Assembly (NCBI GenBank): GCA_964439935.1
Contig: CAYTPW010000009.1
Location: 1-64,000 of the forward strand
Direction: 5' to 3'
DNA: 64,000 bases
DNA from: JABMQW01 sp964439935
GTDB lineage: Bacteria; Fidelibacterota; Marinisomatia; Marinisomatales; TCS56
Below the pieces are notes generated by a model that was given only the letters and a program-made list of their open reading frames with translations, did no database searches and was not told the DNA's origin. The position numbers were made by a program, and so were the translations under genes. This document shows positions 54,112 to 63,160 of the stretch, one piece after another; within the stretch, counting starts at the first letter, position 1; every line of letters begins with the position of its first letter.

Positions 54112-55554
54112 ATGAAATTATTGATCCGATTGCTTATCTTGTCTACTCTGCTTTTTATAGGTGGGTGTTCTCAGATTCCCCGAACGTACGCCGTCAAGGG
54201 TCACCCTATCCTGTCACATAAAATTAAGTCTGCTATTGACGATTCGGGATTGGTAACTAATCTGGGAATCAATGTACTAGATCTGAGGAACGGAAAAACC
54301 CTGTATCAACTAAATTCCAACCACCTGTTTACCCCGGCCAGTAATAATAAATTATATACCGCGGCGGCCGCACTCCATTACCTGGGACCGGATTATCGCT
54401 TCAGTACTACGGTCTGGACAGATAGCAGTGGCATTACAAACGGTCGGGTCAACAAATTGATACTGAAAGGCGGTGGCGATCCTGATTTTTCCCTGACCAG
54501 TCTTGATTCTCTGGCGGGAGTCCTCAAGCAGGATATCACCGCCATCGATACATTAATTGTTGATAATTCCCGTCTCGATTCAATTCGTTTTGGTGAAGGT
54601 TGGATGTGGGATGAAGGTTCCTGGTGGTATGCTGCACAGATCGATGCCATGTCCCTGAATGACAACTGCATAGATATTGATATTGCTCCCGGAATCCTCG
54701 GTCAGGCACCGCAAATAACAATCAATCCACCAACCAATTATGTGACCTTGAACAATCTTTCTCAGACCGTCGCCGATACGTTGGATTTACAATCCATGAA
54801 AATTGAGCGGCGCTGGTGGGATTTCAGCAATACTATCGATATCACCGGTGATATACTATTTACCGAGGAACGAGACACTATTTACCGAAATATTGAATAT
54901 CCGGCACGATTTGCCGGAAAAACATTCAGCGAATCGTTGATCAGGCAGGGTATTTCGTTTGATGGACCGATAATTATCGAAACCATCCCACGTGGCACAC
55001 AGCTGATTGCGGAACATATTTCAGATTCTCTTTTCGTGTCGTTAAGGAATTTCTTAAAAGAGAGTGATAACCTTACCGGTGAACTTCTGATCAAGACAAT
55101 CGGCCGGGAAACCAGCGGTCAGCAGGGTAATTGGCAAAACGGTCTGCTGGCAGTAAAAACATTCTTAAATGATATAGCCGCTATCGACACCACCGAATTG
55201 AGGATGGTCGATGGTTCCGGCGTATCCCGGTATAACCTAACCAGACCCGACCAATTAGTAACGATTCTGGAATATGTTTTTAATCAATCCGGATTCAAGT
55301 CCGAATATCTGGCTTCCCTACCATTGTCCGGAGTTGATGGCACCTTAGAAGAAAGAATGGAAAATGACCGAGCCAAAGGCCAGATTTTGGCTAAGACCGG
55401 GACCCTCTCCGGTGCAAGTTGTCTGTCCGGTTATGCTTTTACCAGTTCTGGAACACCGTTGGCATTTTCGATCATGATGAATGGATATGTGGGATCATCG
55501 GGACCTTATCGAAAACTTCAGGACGATATCTGCACAATTTTGGCAACCTATTAA
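54112..55554 (+). CDS. dacB: D-alanyl-D-alanine carboxypeptidase/endopeptidase (PBP4 type, S13)
   Basis: Periplasmic enzyme that trims or cleaves peptide cross-links in peptidoglycan. The 480 residues start with a lipoprotein signal (LSTLLFIGGC, lipidated Cys at 19). The three penicillin-binding motifs are present: SxxK as Ser77-Lys80 (PASNNK), SxN as SRYN (372-375) and KTG at 428-430. The large insert between SxxK and SxN (about 100-300) is typical of PBP4. Confidence 0.94.
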   Translation: MKLLIRLLILSTLLFIGGCSQIPRTYAVKGHPILSHKIKSAIDDSGLVTNLGINVLDLRNGKTLYQLNSNHLFTPASNNKLYTAAAALHYLGPDYRFSTTVWTDSSGITNGRVNKLILKGGGDPDFSLTSLDSLAGVLKQDITAIDTLIVDNSRLDSIRFGEGWMWDEGSWWYAAQIDAMSLNDNCIDIDIAPGILGQAPQITINPPTNYVTLNNLSQTVADTLDLQSMKIERRWWDFSNTIDITGDILFTEERDTIYRNIEYPARFAGKTFSESLIRQGISFDGPIIIETIPRGTQLIAEHISDSLFVSLRNFLKESDNLTGELLIKTIGRETSGQQGNWQNGLLAVKTFLNDIAAIDTTELRMVDGSGVSRYNLTRPDQLVTILEYVFNQSGFKSEYLASLPLSGVDGTLEERMENDRAKGQILAKTGTLSGASCLSGYAFTSSGTPLAFSIMMNGYVGSSGPYRKLQDDICTILATY

Positions 55555-55567
55555 GGGAGAAGAATAA

Positions 55568-56497
55568 ATGATAAAACCATTACGGTTAAAACCTGGTGGG
55601 ACGATTGGCATTGTAAATCCGTGCTACTGGTTGAAAGAGGAATTCCTGACTAAAACAGTTAAAATTATGGAGGCACACGGGTATAAAATCCAGTTGGGCA
55701 AATCGCCCGGACTAAAGGACAATCTATATGCCGGTACACCGCAAGAACGGGCCGATGATTTGATGAACATGTTCATAGATCCGGATATCGATGCTATAGT
55801 TTGTGCGCGTGGTGGTTATGGTGCTAACCGTGTTGAGCCGCTGCTGGATTACGATCTAATTCAAGCTAATCCCAAAATATTTATGGGATATAGCGACATC
55901 ACTGTTTATCACACTTCAATCACCCAAAATACAGGCTTAATCACTTTCCATGGCCCAATGCTGGTAACCCACAAAGATGAAGAGCTTGAATATAATTTTA
56001 TCAATTTTGAATACGGTGTTGTTAATGGAGAGCCGTACACAATCACTCCACCGGACGACTTCCCGTCTCAGATTCTTAAGCCAGGTCAGGCTGAAGGTCC
56101 TTTGTGGGGTGGTAATATATCTCTACTGGTCAACCGGCTGGCAACTCACCGGCAACTGGATACTGATGGTGTAATCCTGTTCCTGGAGGATATTGACGAA
56201 TACTTATATTCCTTCGATCGCACAATGTACCATTTGCGGCAAACCGGAATGTTTGACAAAATCAACGGTCTTATCATCGGTGAAATGTATGAAATGAAAG
56301 ATACTGAGACTCCGTTTGGCAAATCAGTCGATCAAATCGTAATGGATGTCTGCGGCGATCTGGATATTCCGATCATTTCCAATTTTACCTGTGGTCATGG
56401 CCGCTACCAGGCTACATTACCAATTTCAATCTCATCCCGGTTGCGAGCCGATGGTGCTATTCCGACGTTGGAAATTCTTGAATCACCCGTCAAATAA
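55568..56497 (+). CDS. ldcA: LD-carboxypeptidase (S66 family)
   Basis: Removes the terminal D-alanine from recycled tetrapeptides in the cytoplasm. The 309 residues have a catalytic Ser109 in MGYSDITVYH. The conserved Glu is in LEDIDEYLYSFDR, and the His is in NFTCGHGRYQATLP. A GGGAGAAGAATAA site precedes the ATG. It is 13 bp from dacB and continues into the SpmA/SpmB pair. The protein lacks a signal peptide, which is consistent with recycling. Confidence 0.93.
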   Translation: MIKPLRLKPGGTIGIVNPCYWLKEEFLTKTVKIMEAHGYKIQLGKSPGLKDNLYAGTPQERADDLMNMFIDPDIDAIVCARGGYGANRVEPLLDYDLIQANPKIFMGYSDITVYHTSITQNTGLITFHGPMLVTHKDEELEYNFINFEYGVVNGEPYTITPPDDFPSQILKPGQAEGPLWGGNISLLVNRLATHRQLDTDGVILFLEDIDEYLYSFDRTMYHLRQTGMFDKINGLIIGEMYEMKDTETPFGKSVDQIVMDVCGDLDIPIISNFTCGHGRYQATLPISISSRLRADGAIPTLEILESPVK

Positions 56498-56508
56498 AGG
56501 GAAATAAT

Positions 56509-57144
56509 ATGCTCAACTATATCTGGTTCGGATTAATGATGATTGCAATCATCGTTGGAGTAATCAACGGTTCATTAACTGAAGTGACTAATGCTGCCGT
56601 GAATTCTGCCGCTGTGGCAGTGAAAATCGCATTAGGCCTGATTGGCATCATGGCCATGTGGTTGGGAATCATGAAAATTGCCGAAAAAGGCGGCCTGATT
56701 AAAATCCTTGCTCGTGGTATCAGGCCAGTGGCGCGTTTCCTGTTTCCTGAGATACCCGACGGTCATCCCGCTATTGGTGCCATGATGATGAATATCACCG
56801 CTAACTGGCTGGGGCTGGGTAATGCCGCTACACCACTTGGGTTAAAAGCCATGGATCAATTACAGAGTTTGAATCCATCTGCTGATACAGCTACAAATTC
56901 CCAGATTACTTTCCTGGCAATCAATACCGCCAGCATTACCTTTATTCCAATGACAGTAATCGCGGTACGCGCCGAACTCGGTTCGGCAAATCCATTTGAA
57001 ATTATCAGTACCGGAATCTTTGCTTCCACCTGTGCCTGTATCGCTGCCATCACTGCTTCACGTTTATTACAGAAATTGCCTTCTTCACGAGGTAGCGATC
57101 CCATGAAAAAAAATACGAATGAAAAGGTGGTGCAAAATGATTGA
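56509..57144 (+). CDS. spmA: SpmA-like membrane protein (nucleoside recognition/Gate domain)
   Basis: The 211 residues have several transmembrane helices and the family features KIALGLIGIMAMWLGIMKIAEKGGL, PEIPDGHPAIGAMMMNITANWLGLGNAATPLGLKAM and FLAINTASITFIPMTVIAVRAELGSANP. Bacillus SpmA acts in spore-core dehydration with SpmB. Homologs are common in non-sporulating bacteria with unknown roles. It overlaps SpmB by 8 bp. Confidence 0.88.
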   Translation: MLNYIWFGLMMIAIIVGVINGSLTEVTNAAVNSAAVAVKIALGLIGIMAMWLGIMKIAEKGGLIKILARGIRPVARFLFPEIPDGHPAIGAMMMNITANWLGLGNAATPLGLKAMDQLQSLNPSADTATNSQITFLAINTASITFIPMTVIAVRAELGSANPFEIISTGIFASTCACIAAITASRLLQKLPSSRGSDPMKKNTNEKVVQND

Positions 57145-57721
57145 CACATTGGCTACTACCGCAGCAGCTGCTGTATCCGATCCCCTTTTCACAGTGATTA
57201 TGAAAGGGATATCCAATCTGGCGATCCCGTTCCTGTTATTCGTTATTATTCTGGTGGGTTTCATTCGGAAGGTCAAGGTTTATGAGGTTTTTGTTGATGG
57301 AGCCAAAGAAGGTTTTGATGTTGCCATACGGATAATTCCCTATCTAGTGGCAATATTGGTAGCAATCGGCATGTTCCGCGCTTCCGGTGCGATGGACTGG
57401 CTGGTGGCAATCTTATCACCAGCTACAAATCTGATTGGAATGCCGGCCGAGACGTTGCCGGTGGCTCTGATGCGTCCACTGTCTGGTAGTGGTTCGCTCG
57501 GAATTGTAACTGAATTAATCAACACTCACGGTCCGGATTCATTTATCGGTCGTCTGGCTTCGACTCTGTTTGGGAGTACTGAAACGACTTTCTATGTGCT
57601 GGCGGTGTATTTTGGGGCTGCTGGTATCCGAAAGAGCCGCCATGCCGTCGCTTCCGGATTGATCGGTGATTTCGTAGGTATAATGGCCGCTGTTTTCATT
57701 TGTCGAATCGTATTCAGCTAA
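57137..57721 (+). CDS. spmB: SpmB-like membrane protein
   Basis: The 194 residues start at ATG 57137 (AAAGGTGG upstream) and overlap spmA by 8 bp. Family motifs are GFIRKVKVYEVFVDGAKEGFDVAIRIIPYLVAILVAIGMFRASGAMDWL, MPAETLPVALMRPLSGSGSLG and FGSTETTFYVLAVYFGAAGIRKSRHAVASGL. It is the partner of SpmA. The two proteins probably form a membrane complex. Their role here is unknown. Confidence 0.88.
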   Translation: MIDTLATTAAAAVSDPLFTVIMKGISNLAIPFLLFVIILVGFIRKVKVYEVFVDGAKEGFDVAIRIIPYLVAILVAIGMFRASGAMDWLVAILSPATNLIGMPAETLPVALMRPLSGSGSLGIVTELINTHGPDSFIGRLASTLFGSTETTFYVLAVYFGAAGIRKSRHAVASGLIGDFVGIMAAVFICRIVFS

Positions 57722-57790
57722 TTCTTGGTAAATTTGACAGGTAATTAAACTTATCATTTCCGTTGACCTCATAGAAACCTAATTTCAATC

Positions 57791-58948
57791 ATGGCAACCA
57801 TTAGAGAAGTATTCGAAATATTATTCCAAGTGTTTAAATATCCTGTGATAAACAGTGCTGCTCTACAGATTGAACTGGGGCAACTGATCCTGGGAGTATT
57901 TATCTTTCTGGTTGGTCTGAAATTGATACGATTTTTAATTAACAGGTTGTTCTCACCCTATTTCTATAAGGGAATAAAAGATACTGAAACCAGAAGTTGG
58001 CTAAACGGTTTTACTACATTCCTGTTGATTATTGTTCTCAGCATCATTTCGTTGACGATAATTGGTTTCCCCTTTTCAATTTTCGGACAGGTCTGGCATC
58101 TAACTTTATTCACTATTAAAGATAATTCCGTTAATATCGGCAATATTATACTGGGATTAATTTTACTATACCCCGGCATCAGAATTTCAAGATATTTCTC
58201 CGGTGAATTTCAGTCCCTGGTTCTGAAAAGGCTGCGCTTAGACTCGGGTACAAAAAAGTCGCTAGAAGCTTTCTTCCGTTACATATTATTCGCAATTGTC
58301 ATATTATTTGTACTGACGATTGTCGGAATTCCCTTAACTGCATTCACATTGTTGGGCGGTGCTTTTGCGATTGGCATTGGCCTTGGAAGTCAAAACCTCG
58401 TCAATAATTTCCTTTCCGGTATTGTATTAATGACCGAACGACCGTTGAAAATCGGTGATATTGTGGAATTAGAGAACAGGCGGGGAATTGTCGAACATAT
58501 CGGGGGAAGATCAACCCGGATAAAAACATTCGAAAATGTTCGAATGGTGATTCCGAATAGCAAATTACTGGAAAATACGGTTATTAACTGGTCCCTCATC
58601 GACAGTGATCTAAGGCGCGAAGTTTCAGTTGGAGTGGCCTACGGTTCACCAGCCAGTACTGTTGGTAACATTCTGAAGCAGGCAGTCAGTGATATTCCGG
58701 ACATAAAGCAATCACCGGAACCGGTAATTCTATTCGATAATTTCGGCGATGATGCACTGATATTCAGAATTTTATATTGGGTAGAGATCAGTAACACCCT
58801 GAATCCATTCGTAATTGACAGCGATCTAAGATATAAAATATATGAAATGCTAAACGCCGAGAATATAACTATTGCGTTTCCACAACGTGATATCCACCTG
58901 GACACGACAAGCCCTCTTGAAGTGTCGATGGTAAAACCTGCTGACTGA
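57791..58948 (+). CDS. mscS: MscS-family mechanosensitive channel
   Basis: Tension-gated channel relieving osmotic downshock. The 385 residues have several transmembrane helices before the MscS domain (about 190-300), with GGAFAIGIGLGSQNLVNNFLSGIVLMTERPLKIGDIVELENRRGIVEHIGGRSTRIKTFENVRMVIPNS. A beta-rich and alpha/beta C terminus follows. It is the last gene of the plus-strand run and converges with nagB. The lead ribosome binding site is weak. Confidence 0.9.
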   Translation: MATIREVFEILFQVFKYPVINSAALQIELGQLILGVFIFLVGLKLIRFLINRLFSPYFYKGIKDTETRSWLNGFTTFLLIIVLSIISLTIIGFPFSIFGQVWHLTLFTIKDNSVNIGNIILGLILLYPGIRISRYFSGEFQSLVLKRLRLDSGTKKSLEAFFRYILFAIVILFVLTIVGIPLTAFTLLGGAFAIGIGLGSQNLVNNFLSGIVLMTERPLKIGDIVELENRRGIVEHIGGRSTRIKTFENVRMVIPNSKLLENTVINWSLIDSDLRREVSVGVAYGSPASTVGNILKQAVSDIPDIKQSPEPVILFDNFGDDALIFRILYWVEISNTLNPFVIDSDLRYKIYEMLNAENITIAFPQRDIHLDTTSPLEVSMVKPAD

Positions 58949-58965
58949 GAATAATACTATGATAA

Positions 58966-58987
58966 AGGGGGTCCGTTAGCACCCCCC
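58966..58987. terminator. Hairpin between convergent MscS and nagB genes
   Basis: GGGGGT (58967-58972) pairs with ACCCCC (58981-58986) around an 8-base loop. The minus-strand side continues as CCCCCTTTATC, so it may terminate nagB transcripts. It is G-rich and lacks a strong T-run on the plus strand. Confidence 0.6.
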
Positions 58988-59007
58988 GATCCAATTAATT
59001 AGGACAA

Positions 59008-59814
59008 TTATAACTCACATGGATCTAAATTATCTTTTTCAATATCGCGGAAATACCTGACAGTTTCCATTTTCAATTCGGCTGTAGCATCAATATCGCC
59101 AACGATCATCGATTTAGGATGGAGCTGCAGTGCAGATGCTGTCCACATATGGTTAACGCCTTCTTCAATGATTTTATGCAGGGCGCGAGCTTTTCCATGA
59201 CCACTGACGATCAGAATGACCTCCTCCGCATCGGTAACGGTGGCTACACCGACAGTTAAAGCCAGTTTGGGGACTTGATCGACATCATTGTTAAAGAACC
59301 GGGAGTTGGCGATTCTGGTGTCATAAGTCAGTGTTTTAATCCTCGTCCGGGAATGGAGCGATGATCCGGGCTCATTGAAGGCAATATGACCATCGGGACC
59401 GATTCCCCCCAGAAATAGCTTAATCCCACCACGGGCAGCAATCTTTTCTTCGAAACGCTGACATTCTTTTTCCAGGTCTTCGGCGTTACCGTCCAGTATA
59501 TTGATATTCTCCAACGGCATGCCGATATGCTCAAATAAATTTTTCCGCATAAATGAATGGTAGCTTTCCGGGTGCCCATGCTCTATACCGACATATTCAT
59601 CCATATTGAAAGTGACGACATTGTTAAAAGACACCTTTCCGGCTTTTACCAGTTTCACCAATTCTTTATAGGTTCCCACCGGTGATGAGCCGGTCGGCAA
59701 ACCGAGCACAAATGGATTATCAGGTGTAGGATTGAAATCATTAATTGATTTTGCGATATAGTTTGCTACCCATTTACTAAGCGTGTTATAACTGTTTTGA
59801 ATGATCAAACGCAT
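59008..59814 (-). CDS. nagB: Glucosamine-6-phosphate deaminase
   Basis: Converts glucosamine-6-phosphate to fructose-6-phosphate and ammonium. The 268 residues match the family length. The catalytic set Asp72 (FNMDEYVG), Asp141, His143 and Glu148 (GPDGHIAFNEP) lies at the same positions as in the E. coli enzyme. It is 20 bp from the DUF4954 gene in a gntR-linked operon. A second, larger enzyme related to this type runs off the window edge. Confidence 0.96.
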   Translation of the reverse strand: MRLIIQNSYNTLSKWVANYIAKSINDFNPTPDNPFVLGLPTGSSPVGTYKELVKLVKAGKVSFNNVVTFNMDEYVGIEHGHPESYHSFMRKNLFEHIGMPLENINILDGNAEDLEKECQRFEEKIAARGGIKLFLGGIGPDGHIAFNEPGSSLHSRTRIKTLTYDTRIANSRFFNNDVDQVPKLALTVGVATVTDAEEVILIVSGHGKARALHKIIEEGVNHMWTASALQLHPKSMIVGDIDATAELKMETVRYFRDIEKDNLDPCEL

Positions 59815-59834
59815 CTTAAACTCCGATCTTTTCC

Positions 59835-61814
59835 TTATATCCGGTCAATGATTCCCTGAGCACTGGCATATTTTTCTTCGACCTCATAACCCATTGCTTC
59901 CAATTGCTGGATAAATGTGTTGTTGGAATAATCTCCGCGGACCGCAGTAAAATCTTCATCCTGATTGCCATCAATACCGTATCCGATCCGGACATTACCT
60001 TCAAATTCTTTTTTAGAGTCATTGGCCACCAGATTCAGATATTTCCGAGACGCCTTAAGCCAGAATTCCAGCATCTTTTTCAAATCTTCTTTGGTGGCCT
60101 CCGACAATTTCTTTCCCTGCTGTTTCGCATATACAGCCAGAAACCAGTTCCATTCATCAGTGCGATAGGCCGCATGAATTGCTTCAAATCCTTCCTGCAG
60201 TTGATCGAAATCAGCGATCTGCCCTGTTTCTATCGCAGTGAGCATTCGTTCCAGACGACTCTGGCGACAAAGCAGGCCATTTACATCGATCCATTCACCC
60301 TGCCCCTTTTCTCCGTCGGGGTTCGGCCGGCCGATTGATTCCGATGTTGCCTGATCGCCCAGTTCCTCGAGCCGACAGATCAATAAATCACCAAAATACA
60401 TATCCAAAGCCATTTGATAATAACGCCCGCAGGTTTTCAGCAGCAGGCGTTTGATGTGTATACCGTTATTGATGATCGAATCCTGACCCTTCACAGTTTT
60501 AGCATATAGTTCAGCCATGGCCTGCTGACCACGGAGCATCTTTTGGGCAGTATAAGGCGATAATACATCAAAAATGATCAGATCAAGCTTATCAGCGTTT
60601 TTACGCCGGTCACGTTTGGGCCATTTCAGGCCATCGCGGAGGGTTCCAACCGTAAAATAATTCATACCTGGAATCAGGTAGGAATTCCCATCGATGATAT
60701 CCAGATACGAGAATGGAAAATCGCTGGTATCAAAATTAGCGTAATGCTTTCCCATTATCGCGGAGAATGCTCCGACCTTTGCTGGCCACAATAAATAGGA
60801 GCCGGATCCGGTCTTGCAGCCCCGCTCCAAAATACCTTGATGAACCGGACCAAGCTTGTACATATGGTTGGATTGGTTGGTGGCGCTGCCAGCGTTGTAA
60901 AAAGAAAACAGGCCGGCAATCAGTAAAGTCGAACGATGATGGGTTACGGTATAGGGTCCACCCATTATAGAACAGACCTCCGAGTGAAAACCTTCACAGT
61001 TGGCAAATAAGGCGCTGTTCTCAGCTGAAAACTGTTTACCGATTTTGGCGCCTTCTCCGATCAAGCAGGAAGATAACATTGCCATATCGGTAACGGTGGC
61101 ACCAGACTGGATGATAAAATTTTCAGCGATTACACCCTGACCGACATAACTATTGTGATCCGGCGAAGATACTACCGTTCCATTTTCCAATGATTGTACT
61201 CCGTCAAGAAAAGCACCATCGCCAACTAAAACATTACGAAGAGTTCCGCAATTCAGAATACGAACCTGATCACCGATTGCCGCCCAATCAGTCCGCAGTT
61301 TGTCGGCATATTTTCCAGCTATTTCATCCAGCCGTTGGATCAGTTCGCTGCGCTGGCGATATTGGGTGTTCAGATACGCTGACTGAGCGCTGGTCCGGGC
61401 CGTAATTTTGATTTCCCTGCCACCACCTTCGTTGATAACCTCAATCGAATGACCATTTCCAAATGCAGATTCACCATCACAGCTCACAGATCCGACATTT
61501 TCAATAATCACCGATCTGCCGATAGTCAGATTAGATAACCAGCCTTTAACATTGGAAATATGGCAATTATCACCGATGTCTACATTATTAAACCGGCTGT
61601 TTAACAGTGCGGCCTGGCGCTGGATGCCGTCAAACACTTTTAAGTCCGCATCCAGTTGTCCGATTGACATACTACCCTGGAATTCACAGTTTATGACACG
61701 ATCCAGTTTGGTTTTATCTGTGATCAATATTCGATCCCAGTCAGCGGACCGGCAACCATTGCCCTTGAGAATCGCAATCTCGGCAGTGGTTAGCTGTCGA
61801 TAATCCGGCTTCAT
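59835..61814 (-). CDS. DUF4954 family left-handed beta-helix protein
   Basis: The 659 residues from ATG 61814 (TGAAGGCTATGCT upstream) contain many hexapeptide-type repeats of a left-handed beta helix (for example VINCEFQGSMSIGQLDADLKVF, VDIGDNCHISNVKG, VLVGDGAFLDGVQS, VIAENFIIQSGATVTDMAMLSSCLIGEGAKIG). Such folds are usual in nucleotidyltransferases and acyltransferases. The C-terminal third is helical. The family is uncharacterised and found in Bacteroidetes-type genomes, often with amino-sugar genes. A role in N-acetylated sugar metabolism is an inference from neighbours. Confidence 0.8.
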   Translation of the reverse strand: MKPDYRQLTTAEIAILKGNGCRSADWDRILITDKTKLDRVINCEFQGSMSIGQLDADLKVFDGIQRQAALLNSRFNNVDIGDNCHISNVKGWLSNLTIGRSVIIENVGSVSCDGESAFGNGHSIEVINEGGGREIKITARTSAQSAYLNTQYRQRSELIQRLDEIAGKYADKLRTDWAAIGDQVRILNCGTLRNVLVGDGAFLDGVQSLENGTVVSSPDHNSYVGQGVIAENFIIQSGATVTDMAMLSSCLIGEGAKIGKQFSAENSALFANCEGFHSEVCSIMGGPYTVTHHRSTLLIAGLFSFYNAGSATNQSNHMYKLGPVHQGILERGCKTGSGSYLLWPAKVGAFSAIMGKHYANFDTSDFPFSYLDIIDGNSYLIPGMNYFTVGTLRDGLKWPKRDRRKNADKLDLIIFDVLSPYTAQKMLRGQQAMAELYAKTVKGQDSIINNGIHIKRLLLKTCGRYYQMALDMYFGDLLICRLEELGDQATSESIGRPNPDGEKGQGEWIDVNGLLCRQSRLERMLTAIETGQIADFDQLQEGFEAIHAAYRTDEWNWFLAVYAKQQGKKLSEATKEDLKKMLEFWLKASRKYLNLVANDSKKEFEGNVRIGYGIDGNQDEDFTAVRGDYSNNTFIQQLEAMGYEVEEKYASAQGIIDRI

Positions 61815-61824
61815 AGCATAGCCT

Positions 61825-62592
61825 TCATTTGGTGATTTCCACATTCAGTTTATATTTATCACCCCGGTAAATGCCTTCAAGGTATTCAATGGGTCGATTT
61901 GCCGCTGAATAGGTAGTCCCTTTGACAAACAGAATCGGGCTACCCGTCTTGATACTCAACAGTTTAGCGGTTGTATTCTTAGCCAGCGCCGGTTCGATAA
62001 TATGCTCTGCCCGAGAAAGATGAATAGCACATTCTTTTTCAATAAAACCATAAATGGAAATGATTTCGTCCAGGCCTTTTTCTAATATTTTTTCACCAAC
62101 CAAATGCGTTAGAAACGAAGTTTCCAGGCAATATGGTGTATCCTCCAGGTAACGCAGACGCCGAACCATGACGATTGGATGTTCATTAGTTTGATTCAAC
62201 CCCTGGAAAGCATATTCCCATTTTTTCTGGGATCGGGTAATTGTTTGAATTTTTAGAATTTGTGAATGAGTTGAATAACCCATTTTATGCATTACTGCTG
62301 AAAACCCCTCCAGCTTAATCAGCATCTGGGTGGTTGGCAATTCATTAACAAACGTACCTTCCCCACGTTTGATGTGTATATAGCCTTCTTTAACCAATTC
62401 ACGGATCGCCTGCCGAACCGTCATTCTACTGATATTGAATGCGGTTGATATTTGATTCTCACTGGGAATGCGCTGATTTGGTAAAAGTTTTTTATCCTTA
62501 ATCAATCCGATCAGTATATCCCTGACCTGGATATAGATTGGCGTATGAGTATTTTTGTCCACATAATAATCTGCGAGCAGTTTCAACATCAT
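61825..62592 (-). CDS. GntR/HutC-family transcriptional regulator (NagR-like)
   Basis: The 255 residues have an N-terminal winged helix-turn-helix (THTPIYIQVRDILIGLIKDKKLLPNQRIPSENQISTAFNISRMTVRQAIRELVKEGYIHIKRGEGTFV). The C-terminal UTRA effector domain follows (about 90-250). HutC-subfamily regulators next to nagB commonly sense glucosamine-6-phosphate or related sugars. A HutC-type operator with the right palindrome lies upstream of the acyl carrier protein (63056-63067). It lies 10 bp upstream of the DUF4954 gene. Confidence 0.9.
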   Translation of the reverse strand: MMLKLLADYYVDKNTHTPIYIQVRDILIGLIKDKKLLPNQRIPSENQISTAFNISRMTVRQAIRELVKEGYIHIKRGEGTFVNELPTTQMLIKLEGFSAVMHKMGYSTHSQILKIQTITRSQKKWEYAFQGLNQTNEHPIVMVRRLRYLEDTPYCLETSFLTHLVGEKILEKGLDEIISIYGFIEKECAIHLSRAEHIIEPALAKNTTAKLLSIKTGSPILFVKGTTYSAANRPIEYLEGIYRGDKYKLNVEITK

Positions 62593-62641
62593 TTACCCCT
62601 TGCCCAAAGCCCAAACATTTGCTATCGAAACTAGGTTCAGC

Positions 62642-62884
62642 TCAATTCCCAGCTATTACATTTTCGATGAATTCATTGGCATCGCTGACATTGGTGATCG
62701 CCAGGGCTGCATCCTCATCCATCTCAATATTAAATTCTTCTTCAAATGCTGCTACCAGCTCGATCGACTGAATTGATTCGGCACCTAGATCTTCAACAAA
62801 CCGGGCCTGGTCGCTGATCTGTTCAATATTAATCCCCAGAAGATCAGCTGTTACTTGCTTGATTCTTCCAATTGTATCCGACAT
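62642..62884 (-). CDS. Acyl carrier protein with a variant phosphopantetheine site
   Basis: The 80 residues fit an acyl carrier protein: three helices with IGRIKQVTADLLGINIEQISDQARFVEDLGAESIQSIELVAAFEEEFNIEMDEDAALAITNVSDANEFIENVIAG. The usual DSLD phosphopantetheine motif is here ESIQ, with Ser37 in place. Helix III is acidic as in FASII carriers. It is 49 bp upstream of the GntR gene in the same orientation, so it may be co-regulated. A second, housekeeping ACP is not in the window. Confidence 0.88.
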   Translation of the reverse strand: MSDTIGRIKQVTADLLGINIEQISDQARFVEDLGAESIQSIELVAAFEEEFNIEMDEDAALAITNVSDANEFIENVIAGN

Positions 62885-63047
62885 AAATTCCTCACTTAAT
62901 TAATTATAGAAGATTGCTGTTTTAAAATATCGAGTTGATAGATATCCTCAGCAATCGCGGTTACCAGCAATTTGTCTGGCTTGCTGAAAAGTGACGGCGA
63001 AATAAAGTGCTTGATAAGGTTCATTGGTTTTACGTGTAGTCATATCG

Positions 63048-63076
63048 ATGTTAACTTGTCTATACAACTTATGCAA
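63048..63076 (-). promoter_or_regulatory. Candidate promoter with a GntR/HutC operator in its spacer
   Basis: On the minus strand, TTGCAT (63076-63071) and TAACAT (63053-63048) are 17 bp apart, fitting a sigma-70-like promoter. The spacer contains TTGTATAGACAA (63067-63056), a near-palindrome of TTGT-N4-ACAA with a TA centre. This fits the HutC-subfamily operator pattern (TTGTnTAnACAA). Binding there would occlude polymerase, suggesting repression of the ACP-gntR-DUF4954-nagB genes by the encoded GntR regulator. This is a sequence-based inference. Confidence 0.55.
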
Positions 63077-63160
63077 GAAAAAAAATAGATCCTAAATGGA
63101 GATGGTCGATAATGTTTTAAATAGAATTGTTGAGACGAATATTCTAAACCGGATGGCAGC

